Below are positions 31,651-39,753 of a stretch of DNA of 64,000 nt, in pieces. Source of the stretch: Sphingomonas sp. SUN019 (GTDB lineage Bacteria > Pseudomonadota > Alphaproteobacteria > Sphingomonadales > Sphingomonadaceae); contig NZ_CP096971.1 of assembly GCF_024758705.1 (NCBI RefSeq), positions 2,633,501-2,697,500 of the forward strand, given 5' to 3'. The notes under the pieces were generated by a model that ran no database searches, had not been told where the DNA came from, and was given only the letters and a program-made list of their open reading frames with translations. Positions within the stretch are counted from its first letter, which is position 1, and each line of letters begins with the position of its first letter. Made by a program: the position numbers and the translations under genes.

Positions 31651-32706
31651 ATGCGCATGGTGATGGACGGGGGGCAGGTCGACGACCTGTTCGGCCGCAT
31701 CGGCGCGTTCCTGGCCGAGCACCGGCTGAGCCCCGAACCGGCGCACTATAGTTTCGCGTATCTGGTGCTGAGCGACCCGGAAGGGCCGCTTGCGCAGGCA
31801 GTCACGTCGATCACCGACGGCGGCATCCGGCTGTCGAGGATGGATATCGAAGCGATGGGCGGCGAGGCGGTGGCGGGTGCGCCGGTCGCATTCGACGCGG
31901 TCGTGCGATCGAGCGCCGCCATCACCGCGACCCCGGACCCGACCGCTGACGGCCTGATCGCCCGCACGCAGATGCAGGTCGAAGGATTCGTCGACACGAT
32001 GCGGACGATGCAGGTCGAGGCGACGGGGTTCGGGCGCGATCTGGCGGAAAGCGCGGCGGCGATGCGCCGCGCCGGACCGGCCGCGGGCATCGACGAGATT
32101 GCACGGCTGACCGGGGCGATGATCGCGCGGGTCCATTCGGCCGAGGTGCGGCTGGCCAACGCCACGCGTGAGGCCGACGACCTGCGCATCGCGCTGGACG
32201 AGGCGCGCGGATCGGCGCGGCAGGATCCCTTGACCGGTCTGCCCAACCGTCGCGCCTTCGACGAGACGTTCGACGCCTTGCCCGTCGGAACGCCGGTGAC
32301 GATCGCGATCTGCGACATCGATCATTTCAAGCGCGTCAACGACGTCTTCGGGCATACCGTGGGCGATCGTGTGCTGAAGGCGATCGGCCAGACGCTGGCG
32401 GAGGCGTGCGAGGGGCATCTGGTCACCCGCTATGGCGGGGAGGAATTCGCGCTGCTGTTCGAGAACGGCGATTGCGCTGCGGTCGCCGAGTTCCTCGATG
32501 TCGCGCTGCGCGCGGTCGCCGCGCGCAGGTTCCGGTCGCGCGACACGAACGAACTGATCGGATCGGTGACCGTTTCGGCGGGCTTGGCGAGCGGCGTCGC
32601 AGGCGCGCCGAAGGTCGATCTGATCACGCGCGCCGACGCCGCTTTGTACCGGGCGAAGGCCGATGGCCGCGACCGCGTGGTCTGCGCGCCGGATGTTGGC
32701 GTATAA
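31651..32706 (+). CDS. GGDEF-domain diguanylate cyclase
   Basis: This 351-residue protein has a long helical N-terminal region without membrane segments, a coiled-coil linker (about 150-185), and a C-terminal GGDEF domain starting at DPLTGLPNRRAFDE. The active-site motif is GGEEF, the active form, so it should make cyclic di-GMP. The RxxD inhibitory site just upstream of the motif is not present (the residues there are ACEGHLVTRY), so the usual product feedback is probably absent. The start at 31651 follows GGGGAG; a GTG at 31636 is another option. Confidence 0.9.
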   Translation: MRMVMDGGQVDDLFGRIGAFLAEHRLSPEPAHYSFAYLVLSDPEGPLAQAVTSITDGGIRLSRMDIEAMGGEAVAGAPVAFDAVVRSSAAITATPDPTADGLIARTQMQVEGFVDTMRTMQVEATGFGRDLAESAAAMRRAGPAAGIDEIARLTGAMIARVHSAEVRLANATREADDLRIALDEARGSARQDPLTGLPNRRAFDETFDALPVGTPVTIAICDIDHFKRVNDVFGHTVGDRVLKAIGQTLAEACEGHLVTRYGGEEFALLFENGDCAAVAEFLDVALRAVAARRFRSRDTNELIGSVTVSAGLASGVAGAPKVDLITRADAALYRAKADGRDRVVCAPDVGV

Positions 32707-32719
32707 TCCCGTCGCCGAT

Positions 32720-32755
32720 TGGCGAATTTCGCCAGTGCTGAACCCCATGCTGAAC
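32720..32755 (+). promoter_or_regulatory. Possible activator-binding region (palindrome plus direct repeats)
   Basis: TGGCGAA-T-TTCGCCA (32720-32734) is a perfect 7-1-7 inverted repeat. TGCTGAAC occurs twice at 32736 and 32748, 12 bp apart. They lie about 65-80 bp upstream of a sigma-54-type promoter, where enhancer-binding proteins normally bind. The loop is too small for an RNA hairpin, so protein binding to DNA is more likely. Confidence 0.5.
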
Positions 32756-32796
32756 GGGCGCTGACGAAAATCCGTTGAAAAGCGCCGTTTCTAGAA

Positions 32797-32813
32797 TTGG
32801 CACGGCTTCTGCA
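32797..32813 (+). promoter_or_regulatory. Sigma-54-type promoter (-24/-12)
   Basis: TTGGCACG, four bases, then CTGCA, with GG (32799-32800) and GC (32811-32812) exactly 10 bp apart. This matches the sigma-54 consensus (YTGGCACG-N4-TTGCW) at all but one base. It points toward the 36-residue peptide gene starting at 32868, giving a leader of about 45 nt. Confidence 0.75.
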
Positions 32814-32867
32814 AAGCTCTTGGCATCGGCCGCCGGATGGTCCGGCCGCCACCGCAGGAGACCTGAA

Positions 32868-32978
32868 ATGACCGCTCGTTTCGAAAACGTCCAACGCTAC
32901 GCCGTCAGCTTCGTCGGTGCCGTCGTCTTCGCCGCGCTGATGATCAGCGCCGCCGTTCCCGTGGTTCCGGTCGTCTGA
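32868..32978 (+). CDS. Small hydrophobic peptide (36 aa) behind a sigma-54 promoter
   Basis: The ATG follows GCAGGAG at good spacing. The product starts MTARFENVQRYAVSFVG and then becomes strongly hydrophobic (VVFAALMISAAVPVVPVV), so a polar head with one membrane helix is expected. No known family was recognised. It is 38 nt before a second hydrophobic mini-gene. The promoter and ribosome site argue that it is real despite its size. Confidence 0.7.
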   Translation: MTARFENVQRYAVSFVGAVVFAALMISAAVPVVPVV

Positions 32979-33016
32979 CCGGAACCCGCCACCTTCCTCT
33001 ACCAAGGACCAGACCG

Positions 33017-33103
33017 ATGATCCGCTCCACCATGCTCGGCTTCGCCGCCTTCGCGACCACGGCGCTGCTGCTCTATGTCGAGGCTGCCGCCACCGTCATC
33101 TGA
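33017..33103 (+). CDS. Second small hydrophobic peptide (28 aa)
   Basis: AAGGA lies 8 nt before the ATG. The 28-residue product is nearly all hydrophobic (MLGFAAFATTALLLYVEAAA) with a basic start (MIRS), so a membrane peptide is likely. It probably shares the sigma-54-type transcript of the 36-residue peptide. The last 31 nt overlap the 3' end of the convergent PEBP gene. Confidence 0.6.
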   Translation: MIRSTMLGFAAFATTALLLYVEAAATVI

Positions 33104-33702
33104 GCTGTGCCCACCAAAGCCTCCTCTCCCCGGCTGTAGGTGCCGATGAGGAGTCCGGCGGCGAGCACGTGCCCCGCCATCGCCCTTACCAATGCCGCGC
33201 GACCGGGCGTATCGCCCGGATCGCCCGCCCCCTCTCCCAACACGAACAACTGGAACGCGTAGCGATGCGCGCCATGCCCGGTCGGTGGATCGGGCGGCAG
33301 CCAGCCCTCGGCGAAATAGGAATTGCGTCCGACGTCTCGTTCGGCGTTTCCAGACCCGTCGGCGACGATCGCGCCCTCCTCCAGCCGTCCCGCATCGGGC
33401 GGCAAATCCCACACGACCGCATGAACCAGCGGCTGCGGCGTCGGCGCGTCGGCGTCCTCGACCAGCAGCGCCAGCCGGGCCGCTCCGGCGGGCACCACGC
33501 CCCACACGAGCGGCGGCGATACGCCCGCGCCGTCCGCGGTGAAGCGTTCCGGCAACCGTGCGCCGTGCGCGAACGCGGGACTTTTCAGGTCAACCGCATC
33601 GAAGCGGCCGCCGAGATCGGGATGCGCTATCGCCAGCTTGTCGGCTCCGGCGCGGACGCCGGTCAATGCCTTGCCGAGCCAGGCGGGGATATGTTCCAGC
33701 AT
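33073..33702 (-). CDS. YbhB/YbcL-type PEBP family protein
   Basis: The 209-residue protein has the phosphatidylethanolamine-binding-protein fold signature: ADGAGVSPPLVWGVVPAGA, DADAPTPQPLVHAVVWDLP, NSYFAEGWLPPDPPTGHGAH and YAFQLFVL. The usual central histidines are present. GGAGGACAAGG precedes the ATG at 33702. Cellular role unknown. Its C terminus ends inside the small peptide gene on the other strand. Confidence 0.9.
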   Translation of the reverse strand: MLEHIPAWLGKALTGVRAGADKLAIAHPDLGGRFDAVDLKSPAFAHGARLPERFTADGAGVSPPLVWGVVPAGAARLALLVEDADAPTPQPLVHAVVWDLPPDAGRLEEGAIVADGSGNAERDVGRNSYFAEGWLPPDPPTGHGAHRYAFQLFVLGEGAGDPGDTPGRAALVRAMAGHVLAAGLLIGTYSRGEEALVGTAQMTVAAAST

Positions 33703-33773
33703 CCTTGTCCTCCTTCGCGAAATGGGAAAACGCATAAGGCGGCACGATCGTCGCACCGGCGCGTTTCGCCGCG

Positions 33774-34187
33774 ATGACCGGCTTCGACCTCGATCGCTTC
33801 GTCGCGGCGCAACAGGGCGTGTATCCGGCCGCGCTGGCCGAACTGCGGCGCGGGCGCAAGGCGACGCATTGGATGTGGTTCGTCTTTCCGCAGATCGCGG
33901 GCCTTGGGCGCAGCGCGATGGCGCAGACCTATGCGATATCGGGGCGGGATGAGGCGCGGGCCTATCTGGCGCATCCGGTACTGGGGCTGCGCCTGGTGGA
34001 GGCGAGCGCGGCTGTATGCGGCGCAGCCGGAACGGCGGAGGCGATCATGGGCGCGATCGATGCGGTGAAGCTGCGGTCGTCGATGACGCTGTTCGCCGCG
34101 GTCGCCGACGATCCAGCGCCGTTCCGCGCGGTGTTGGACCGGTTCTGGGACGGTCACGACGATCCGGAAGCCCTGCGATTGTTGTGA
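33774..34187 (+). CDS. DUF1810 family protein
   Basis: This 137-residue protein starts FDLDRFVAAQQGVYPAALAE and has the signature RKATHWMWFVFPQIAGLG and DAVKLRSSMTLF, which I recognise as DUF1810. No signal peptide or membrane span. Function unknown. It is divergent from the PEBP gene across 71 bp. Confidence 0.88.
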   Translation: MTGFDLDRFVAAQQGVYPAALAELRRGRKATHWMWFVFPQIAGLGRSAMAQTYAISGRDEARAYLAHPVLGLRLVEASAAVCGAAGTAEAIMGAIDAVKLRSSMTLFAAVADDPAPFRAVLDRFWDGHDDPEALRLL

Positions 34188-34241
34188 GCCCGAACGTGGC
34201 CGCGCGGCGTTGTCGCCATCAGCTTCACAGGAGGATTCCCC

Positions 34242-34673
34242 ATGACCCGCACCCTTTCCGACATTGCGGAGAAGATGAAGGACATCGATTTCACGATGCT
34301 GTCGACGCACGCCGAGGGCGGGGCGATCGGCGCGCGGCCGATGAGCAACAACCGCGAGGTCGATTACGACGGCGACAGCTGGTATTTCACGTGGGAGGAT
34401 GCGTTGATGGTCGCCGACATTGCGCGCGATCCGCACGTGGGACTGTCGCTGCAGGGATCGTCGGGGCTGCTCGGGATGCGCCCGTTCTTCGTCGCGGTGG
34501 AGGGCGTCGCCGACGTAGTGCGCGACAAGGCGCAATTCGCCGAGCATTGGACCAAGGATCTCGATCGCTGGTTCAAGCAGGGCGTCGATACGCCGGGCGT
34601 CGTGATGATCCACGTCAAGGCGAAGCGCGTGCATTATTGGGATGGCGAAGACGAGGGCGAGATCGTCGTCTGA
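34242..34673 (+). CDS. Pyridoxamine-phosphate-oxidase-like (general stress protein 26-like) protein
   Basis: The 143-residue product is a split-barrel flavin-binding protein: IDFTMLSTHAEGGAIGARPM, DGDSWYFTWEDA, HVGLSLQG and WFKQGVDTPGVVMIHVKAKR. The family includes general stress protein 26 and F420/FMN-binding relatives. ACAGGAGG lies upstream of the ATG. The exact cofactor and substrate are unknown. Confidence 0.87.
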   Translation: MTRTLSDIAEKMKDIDFTMLSTHAEGGAIGARPMSNNREVDYDGDSWYFTWEDALMVADIARDPHVGLSLQGSSGLLGMRPFFVAVEGVADVVRDKAQFAEHWTKDLDRWFKQGVDTPGVVMIHVKAKRVHYWDGEDEGEIVV

Positions 34674-34754
34674 AGCACCAGCCGCGAAGCGATTTCGATT
34701 GCGTTGACGCCGGGCGTGTGATTGCTGCAAGCCATTGTAGCGTTGGGGCGAATC

Positions 34755-36224
34755 ATGGGTGTGGGACATCGGCTGACGGCGGCGATCGCGGCATGCGCGT
34801 TGCTGGCCGGATGCGGCGGCGATGGCGGTGGCGCGTCTACATCCGGGGCCGGAGCGACGGCGGGGCCTGCGCCCACCCCCACGCCGACCGCGACATCCGC
34901 GTGCTCGTTGCTCAATCGGCAGCAATGGGCTGAAGCGCAGTTGCGCGAATGGTATCTGTTTCCCGACACCTTGCCCACCAGCCTGAGCCCGGCTGGCTTT
35001 ACGACGGTCGACGATTATATCGACGCGCTGACCGCCACCGCGCGGGCGCAGCGCAAGGACCGGTATTTCACCTATCTGACCTCGATCGCGGAAGAGAACG
35101 CCTATTACCAGCAGGGGTCGAGCGCCGGGTTCGGGTTCCGGCTGGGATATGACACCGCGGCGCGGCGCGTGGTGGTGATCGAGGCGTTCGAGGGCACCGC
35201 GGCGCTCTCCGCGGGGATCGACCGCGGGACCGAGATCGTCGCGATCGGGACCAGCGCCGCGACGCTGCAGACGGTCGATTCGCTGATCGCGGCGGGCGGA
35301 CCGCAGGCGGTGAGCAACGCGCTGGGCGAATCGAGCGCGTCGATGACGCGGGTGCTGCGCATCGCCGATGCATCGGGCGTAAAAGACGTGACGCTGACCA
35401 AGACCGATTACACGCTGACCCCGGTATCGTCGCGGTACGGCGCGAAGATCATCGAGCGGAACGGCAAGAAATACGGGTACGTCAACCTGCGCACCTTCAT
35501 CGACACCGCGGAACCCGCGCTGCGCAGCGCGTTCGCCAATTTCCGCGCGCAGGGCGTGACCGACGTGGTGGTCGATTTTCGCTATAACGGCGGCGGGCTG
35601 GTGTCGATCGCCGAGCTGATGGGCGACCTGCTTGGCGGCGGACGGTCGACCAGCGACGTGTTCAGCTACACCACGTTCCGGCCGGAGAAATCGTCGAACA
35701 ACGACACCAGGCAGTTCGCGCCGCAGCCGCAATCGATCGCGCCGATGCGGGTCGCGTTCATCGGCACCGGGGGGACGGCGTCGGCGAGCGAACTCGTCAT
35801 CAACGCCTTCATTCCGTATCTGCGTAGTAATGCGGGACTGATCGGCGGCAACACGTTCGGCAAGCCGGTCGGGCAGATCGCGCTGGACCGGGCGGCGTGC
35901 GACGACCGGCTGCGCGTGGTGGCGTTTGCGACGCAGAACGCGGCGCGGCAGGGCGACTATTACGATGGCCTGGCGACGAAGGTCGAGGCGAGCTGTCAGG
36001 CGAATGACGACATCACGCGGCAGATGGGCGATCCCGAAGAGGCGTCGACGCGGGCGGCGATCGACTTCCTGGCGGGCGTGCCATGTACGCGCATCTCGGG
36101 CGTGGCGGCGAATGCGCGCGCCGCATCGACCAGCGCGACGCGTGCAGCATCGGCCAATGCGCGTGAGTTGTTGACGCCAGCGCGGCCCACGACGCCGCAG
36201 CGCGAGGCGCCGGGATCGTTCTGA
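34755..36224 (+). CDS. S41-family (C-terminal processing) peptidase, lipoprotein
   Basis: The 489-residue protein begins with a lipoprotein signal ending LLAGC (C20) and a flexible spacer rich in G, A, T and P. A PDZ-like segment (about 120-200) is followed by the S41 domain. The catalytic serine should be in GTGGTASASELVINAF and the lysine in NTFGKPVGQIAL. DFRYNGGGLVS is also typical. It probably degrades or trims proteins in the periplasm while lipid-anchored. The ATG at 34755 is preferred over a TTG at 34722 because it gives a normal signal peptide. Confidence 0.9.
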   Translation: MGVGHRLTAAIAACALLAGCGGDGGGASTSGAGATAGPAPTPTPTATSACSLLNRQQWAEAQLREWYLFPDTLPTSLSPAGFTTVDDYIDALTATARAQRKDRYFTYLTSIAEENAYYQQGSSAGFGFRLGYDTAARRVVVIEAFEGTAALSAGIDRGTEIVAIGTSAATLQTVDSLIAAGGPQAVSNALGESSASMTRVLRIADASGVKDVTLTKTDYTLTPVSSRYGAKIIERNGKKYGYVNLRTFIDTAEPALRSAFANFRAQGVTDVVVDFRYNGGGLVSIAELMGDLLGGGRSTSDVFSYTTFRPEKSSNNDTRQFAPQPQSIAPMRVAFIGTGGTASASELVINAFIPYLRSNAGLIGGNTFGKPVGQIALDRAACDDRLRVVAFATQNAARQGDYYDGLATKVEASCQANDDITRQMGDPEEASTRAAIDFLAGVPCTRISGVAANARAASTSATRAASANARELLTPARPTTPQREAPGSF

Positions 36225-36228
36225 GGCG

Positions 36229-36723
36229 TCAGCCCGCGATCTTCTGCCCGATGATCCACGCCCAGACCAGGAGCGTGGCGACGCCGCCGGTCAGCGTCGC
36301 GTAGATCGCTCGGCCGAGCAGCCGACCCTGCGCGTCGATCGACCGGACGAAGGCGGCGAGCAGGCTGCGGCGGAGCGCGTCGGCGTCGCTGTGGTCGGGA
36401 TCGAAATCCTCGCCGATCAACAACGCGCGAAGGCACAGGTAGCTCGCCGCGACGAAGGGTGCGACGCCGATCAGGCTGGCGATCGTCTGTGCCGGATGGG
36501 TCGCGGCGTCCAGGCTGAGCGGCGCGCCGGGCGAGGCGGAGACGGGATGCGTGCCGATCGTGATGAGCAACGCGTTGAACGCCAGCATCGCGCCCAGCCG
36601 CACCGAGAGATCGAGGTCGCGATTTTCGAGAAATTCGAGGTCCGCGACGAAGCCCGGATCGGGCGTCCCTGCGTGAATGTCCTGAAAGGCGCGCAGGCGG
36701 CGGCGGAACGAGCGGGAGTCCAT
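36229..36723 (-). CDS. Hypothetical two-helix membrane protein (164 aa)
   Basis: The product begins MDSRSFRRRLRAFQDIH and has hydrophobic stretches at about 45-60, 80-105 and 145-162, separated by charged parts, with a long helix rich in D and R between. No family was recognised. The frame is consistent in GC bias, and the ATG at 36723 is the first reasonable start. It is convergent with the S41 peptidase gene (4-nt gap). Confidence 0.65.
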   Translation of the reverse strand: MDSRSFRRRLRAFQDIHAGTPDPGFVADLEFLENRDLDLSVRLGAMLAFNALLITIGTHPVSASPGAPLSLDAATHPAQTIASLIGVAPFVAASYLCLRALLIGEDFDPDHSDADALRRSLLAAFVRSIDAQGRLLGRAIYATLTGGVATLLVWAWIIGQKIAG

Positions 36724-36830
36724 GACGGGGCTGTAGCGCAGTTCGACGCGCCGAACACGATTTGCCGCGCCACCGCTGTGTGAGGGGCGTAAGGTGGCGG
36801 CGGGGCCTTCCGCCCCGATCGGAAGCGATG

Positions 36831-36956
36831 ATGGCAAAGAGCCAGAAGAAGTCGAGCAAGGAAATCCGCAAGCCCAAGGCGGAAAAGCCACCCAAAGCCA
36901 ACGCCTCCAACCCGTCGAGCAAGAATGCGGTCAACATGGTGACGCTGAAGAGTTGA
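36831..36956 (+). CDS. Small lysine-rich protein (41 aa)
   Basis: The product starts MAKSQKKSSKEIRKPKAEKP and is very basic, low in hydrophobics. GGAAG lies just upstream. Such tiny basic proteins occur in sphingomonads, but I cannot name a family. A nucleic-acid-binding role is plausible but unsupported. Confidence 0.6.
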   Translation: MAKSQKKSSKEIRKPKAEKPPKANASNPSSKNAVNMVTLKS

Positions 36957-37000
36957 GCGACGCGAACTCGGTGAAGCTGCGCAAGCGATAGGAGGACGGG

Positions 37001-37282
37001 ATGGTCGAGGCGTATTGGAACGGCGCGCGGATCGCGGCGAGCGACGATACCGTCGTGGTCGAGGGCAATCACTATTTCCCGGCCGACGCGGTCGACGCGG
37101 AATTGCTGCGGCCGAGCGTGACGACCAGCATGTGCCCGTGGAAGGGCACCGCGCATTATCATTCGATCGTCGTCGACGGCGCGGAGAACCGCGACGCGGC
37201 GTGGTACTATCCCGAGCCGAAATCCGCCGCGGCCGAAATCAAGGACCGGATCGCATTCTGGAGGGGCGTCGAGGTCCGCTGA
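37001..37282 (+). CDS. DUF427 domain protein
   Basis: The 93-residue product contains the DUF427 motifs VEGNHYFP, TTSMCPWKGTAHYHSI and AWYYPEPKSAAAEIKDRIAF. AGGAGG lies upstream of the ATG. The family is widespread and of unknown function. It sits between two other small conserved genes. Confidence 0.92.
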   Translation: MVEAYWNGARIAASDDTVVVEGNHYFPADAVDAELLRPSVTTSMCPWKGTAHYHSIVVDGAENRDAAWYYPEPKSAAAEIKDRIAFWRGVEVR

Positions 37283-37330
37283 TCCGCGCATTGGTTGCGC
37301 GAGAGTGCGATGCGGTGGCAGACGGGCGCG

Positions 37331-38029
37331 ATGACGCTGAACGTGCTCAATCCTGCGGCCAGAATCCGCGTCGTGCGGCAGGGGCATGAACAGCAGCCGG
37401 TGATCGTGATCGACGACATGCTCGCCGCGCCCGATTCTTGGCGCGCCGCGGCGGCGCGGGCCGATTACGGGCGGATGGGCGAATATTATCCGGGCGTGCG
37501 CGCGCCCGTCCCGCCCGCCGCGGCGGGGGCGATGCGCGACGATCTGGCGGACGTGATTGGTGAGGTGTTCGGGGTCGCGCCGCCGGTGCTGGAATGCTTC
37601 TTTTCGATCGTCACGACGCAGCCCGCCGCGCTCGCGCCGATCCAGCGGTTGCCGCATGTCGACGGGCTGGAGCCGGACCGGCTGGCGATCCTGATCTATC
37701 TGTCGGGGGCCGAGCAGGGCGGCACGGCCTTCTATCGCCAGCGCGGCACGGGGTTCGAGACGGTCGATGTGGCGCGCTTTCCGGCGTTCGACGCAGCGCT
37801 GTCGGCGGGGGTGGCCGAACACGGGATGCCACCCGCGGCGTATATCGCGGGGGATACGCCGCTGTATGAACAGATTGCGGCGTATGACGCGGCGCCCAAT
37901 CGCGGGCTGATCTATCGCAGTCACGCGCTGCACTGCGCGAACATCCCGGCGGGGGTCGCGCTGCCCGCCGATCCGGTGAGCGGGCGGCTGAGCATCAACA
38001 GCTTCCTGTTCGATGCGGGCGTGCGCTGA
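37331..38029 (+). CDS. DUF6445-like protein, possible 2-oxoglutarate/Fe(II) oxygenase fold
   Basis: The chosen product is 232 residues from the ATG at 37331 (MTLNVLNPA); upstream in-frame TTG and ATG codons at 37295 and 37310 are alternatives. The sequence has LPHVDG (an HxD motif), then [20 protein letters not shown] and, near the end, [13 protein letters not shown] with a late histidine. This HxD...H pattern is typical of Fe(II)/2-oxoglutarate dioxygenases. The family label DUF6445 is from memory. Its stop overlaps the ung start (TGATG). Confidence 0.7.
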   Translation: MTLNVLNPAARIRVVRQGHEQQPVIVIDDMLAAPDSWRAAAARADYGRMGEYYPGVRAPVPPAAAGAMRDDLADVIGEVFGVAPPVLECFFSIVTTQPAALAPIQRLPHVDGLEPDRLAILIYLSGAEQGGTAFYRQRGTGFETVDVARFPAFDAALSAGVAEHGMPPAAYIAGDTPLYEQIAAYDAAPNRGLIYRSHALHCANIPAGVALPADPVSGRLSINSFLFDAGVR

Positions 38030-38721
38030 TGCCGCAGGCGTCGCTGGACCCGAGCTGGGCGGAGCCGCTGCAACCGGAGTTCGCAAGCGGCTATATGGCC
38101 GATCTGCGTGCGTTTCTGGTGGCGGAGAAGGCGGCGGGGAAGCGCATCTTTCCGCATTCGCGCGACTGGTTCCGGGCGCTGGAGCTGACGCCTTTGCCGC
38201 AGGTGCGCGTCGTGATCCTGGGGCAGGATCCTTATCATGGCGAAGGGCAGGCGCATGGCCTGTGCTTTTCGGTGCGGCCGGGTGTCCGACCGCCGCCGAG
38301 CCTGGTCAACATCTACAAGGAGCTGCGTTCCGACCTCGGCATCGTGCCGCCGGACCACGGGTTTCTGGAAAGCTGGGCGCGGCAGGGGGTGCTGCTGCTG
38401 AACAGCGTGCTGACGGTCGAGAGCGGGCTGGCGGCGTCGCATCGCGGGCGCGGGTGGGAGCGGTTTACCGACGCGATCGTGCGATTGGTTGCGGCGCGTG
38501 AGGAGCCGGTCGTGTTCATGCTGTGGGGCAGCTATGCGCAGAAGAAGGCGGCGTTCGTCGGGAGTGAGGGGCGGCATCTGGTGCTGACCGCGCCGCATCC
38601 GTCGCCGCTGTCGGCGCACGCGGGGTGGTTCGGGAGCGGACATTTTTCGAAGGCCAACGCTTTTCTGGAGAGCAGGGGGCTGACGCCGATCGACTGGGCG
38701 TTGCCGATCCAGCCCGCCTGA
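38029..38721 (+). CDS. ung: Uracil-DNA glycosylase
   Basis: Ung removes uracil from DNA. The 230-residue family 1 enzyme has the catalytic motif GQDPYHG with D67 and the minor-groove loop HPSPLSAH with H190. The N-terminal [13 protein letters not shown] and [12 protein letters not shown] parts are standard. It overlaps the end of the preceding gene by 1 nt. An endonuclease III-like gene follows, so a base-excision-repair pair is formed. Confidence 0.96.
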   Translation: MPQASLDPSWAEPLQPEFASGYMADLRAFLVAEKAAGKRIFPHSRDWFRALELTPLPQVRVVILGQDPYHGEGQAHGLCFSVRPGVRPPPSLVNIYKELRSDLGIVPPDHGFLESWARQGVLLLNSVLTVESGLAASHRGRGWERFTDAIVRLVAAREEPVVFMLWGSYAQKKAAFVGSEGRHLVLTAPHPSPLSAHAGWFGSGHFSKANAFLESRGLTPIDWALPIQPA

Positions 38722-38742
38722 ACGCTTCCATTCGTTCCTTAT

Positions 38743-39456
38743 ATGTTCTATACTCACGGAGTGCAGGACGCGTTCGCCTTCGTCACATCCGATCTGTCCG
38801 CGTGGCGTGACCGGCTGTTCGCGGCCACGCCGGTTTCGTTGCCTGCGACGCGGCGTAAGCCGATCGGCCAGCTCGTCAAATCGCTGATCAGCGCGCGGAC
38901 GCGTGATGCGGTGTCGCTAGCGGCCTATCGCCGGCTGGGCGCGCGGTATGGCAGTGTTGCGACGCTCGCGCAGGCGACGCCGGAAGCAGTGGCTGGGGTG
39001 ATCCACGACGTGACCTTCGCCGAGGCCAAGGCCGACCATCTGGTCGCCGCGTTGCGCCGGATCGCCCACGAGGATGGCGGTTTCGTGCTGGGGCATCTGG
39101 GTGATCGTCCACTGGAGGAGGCGCTCGGATGGCTCGAACGGCTGCCGGGCGTGGCGCGCAAGGTGTCGGCCTCGACGCTCAACGCCAGCACGTTGGGGCG
39201 GCCGGTGCTGATCGTCGACACGCACGTGCTGCGCGTCCTGCAGCGGCTGGGCTTCGTCGGGCCGGGCGCCGATTATCGCGCAGCGAGCGAGGCCGTCACC
39301 GCGGCCAGGCCGCGCTGGTCGGGCGATGTTTTTTTGGGATTTCACATTGCGATGAAGCGGCTGGGGCAGACCGTCTGCCGGTGGGATGTGCCGGAATGCG
39401 AAGCGTGTCCACTGGCGCGGGATTGCCCGACGGCGCGGCGCGGAAGGTTAGGCTAA
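38743..39456 (+). CDS. Endonuclease III-like HhH-GPD DNA glycosylase
   Basis: The 237-residue protein has the helix-hairpin-helix LPGVARKVSAS with catalytic lysine K140 and the conserved aspartate D159 in VDTHVLRVL. A four-cysteine iron-sulfur loop with spacing C-x6-C-x2-C-x5-C covers residues 212-228. It differs from E. coli Nth in the SAQ motif: here it is ISARTRD, with arginine where the inserted glutamine would be. So the base preference may differ. No clear ribosome site precedes the ATG. Confidence 0.88.
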   Translation: MFYTHGVQDAFAFVTSDLSAWRDRLFAATPVSLPATRRKPIGQLVKSLISARTRDAVSLAAYRRLGARYGSVATLAQATPEAVAGVIHDVTFAEAKADHLVAALRRIAHEDGGFVLGHLGDRPLEEALGWLERLPGVARKVSASTLNASTLGRPVLIVDTHVLRVLQRLGFVGPGADYRAASEAVTAARPRWSGDVFLGFHIAMKRLGQTVCRWDVPECEACPLARDCPTARRGRLG

Positions 39457-39466
39457 GGTTAGGCCT

Positions 39467-39737
39467 AGAGCGGGTTGTGACCTTACGGAGGCATCGTGAC
39501 GGAGCGGCTTTTGGTTCAGGGCAAGAAGTGAGGAGCGGAGCGATGCTTTTGCATCGTGACCGACGAGCGACGCCGCCCTGGGGCAAAAGCCGCCCGCCGC
39601 GCAGCGGTTGCCCGGGCGCGCCCGTCGGCTGCGTCACGCCGCTTGCGGGTAGCGCTGCTACCCGCGGCACGACGTTCCTTGCCGGACGAACACGCACGGG
39701 CAATCAATGACGCCTCCGTAAGGTCACAACCCGCTCT
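39467..39737. mobile_element. MITE-like element with perfect 26-bp terminal inverted repeats
   Basis: The left end 39467-39492 is AGAGCGGGTTGTGACCTTAC followed by GGAGGC. The right end 39712-39737 is its exact complement. The 271-bp body holds no convincing gene, has GCATCGTGAC twice (39491 and 39551), and a 9-bp hairpin at 39645-39665. It begins 11 bp after the DNA-repair gene and ends 17 bp before the next gene's stop codon. No target duplication is obvious. It looks like a non-autonomous transposable element or structured repeat. Confidence 0.75.
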
Positions 39738-39753
39738 GGAACGCATCGGCGCG

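Noticed and set aside
33663..35732. Long open frame (about 690 codons) on the minus strand
   Set aside because: It covers DUF1810, the PNPOx-like gene and part of the S41 peptidase gene in another frame. Its product is rich in R, H, P and A with no family motif, as expected in high-GC DNA.
35996..38086. Long minus-strand frame (about 700 codons)
   Set aside because: It is antisense to the S41, DUF427, DUF6445-like and ung genes, which have clear motifs. The product is low-complexity.
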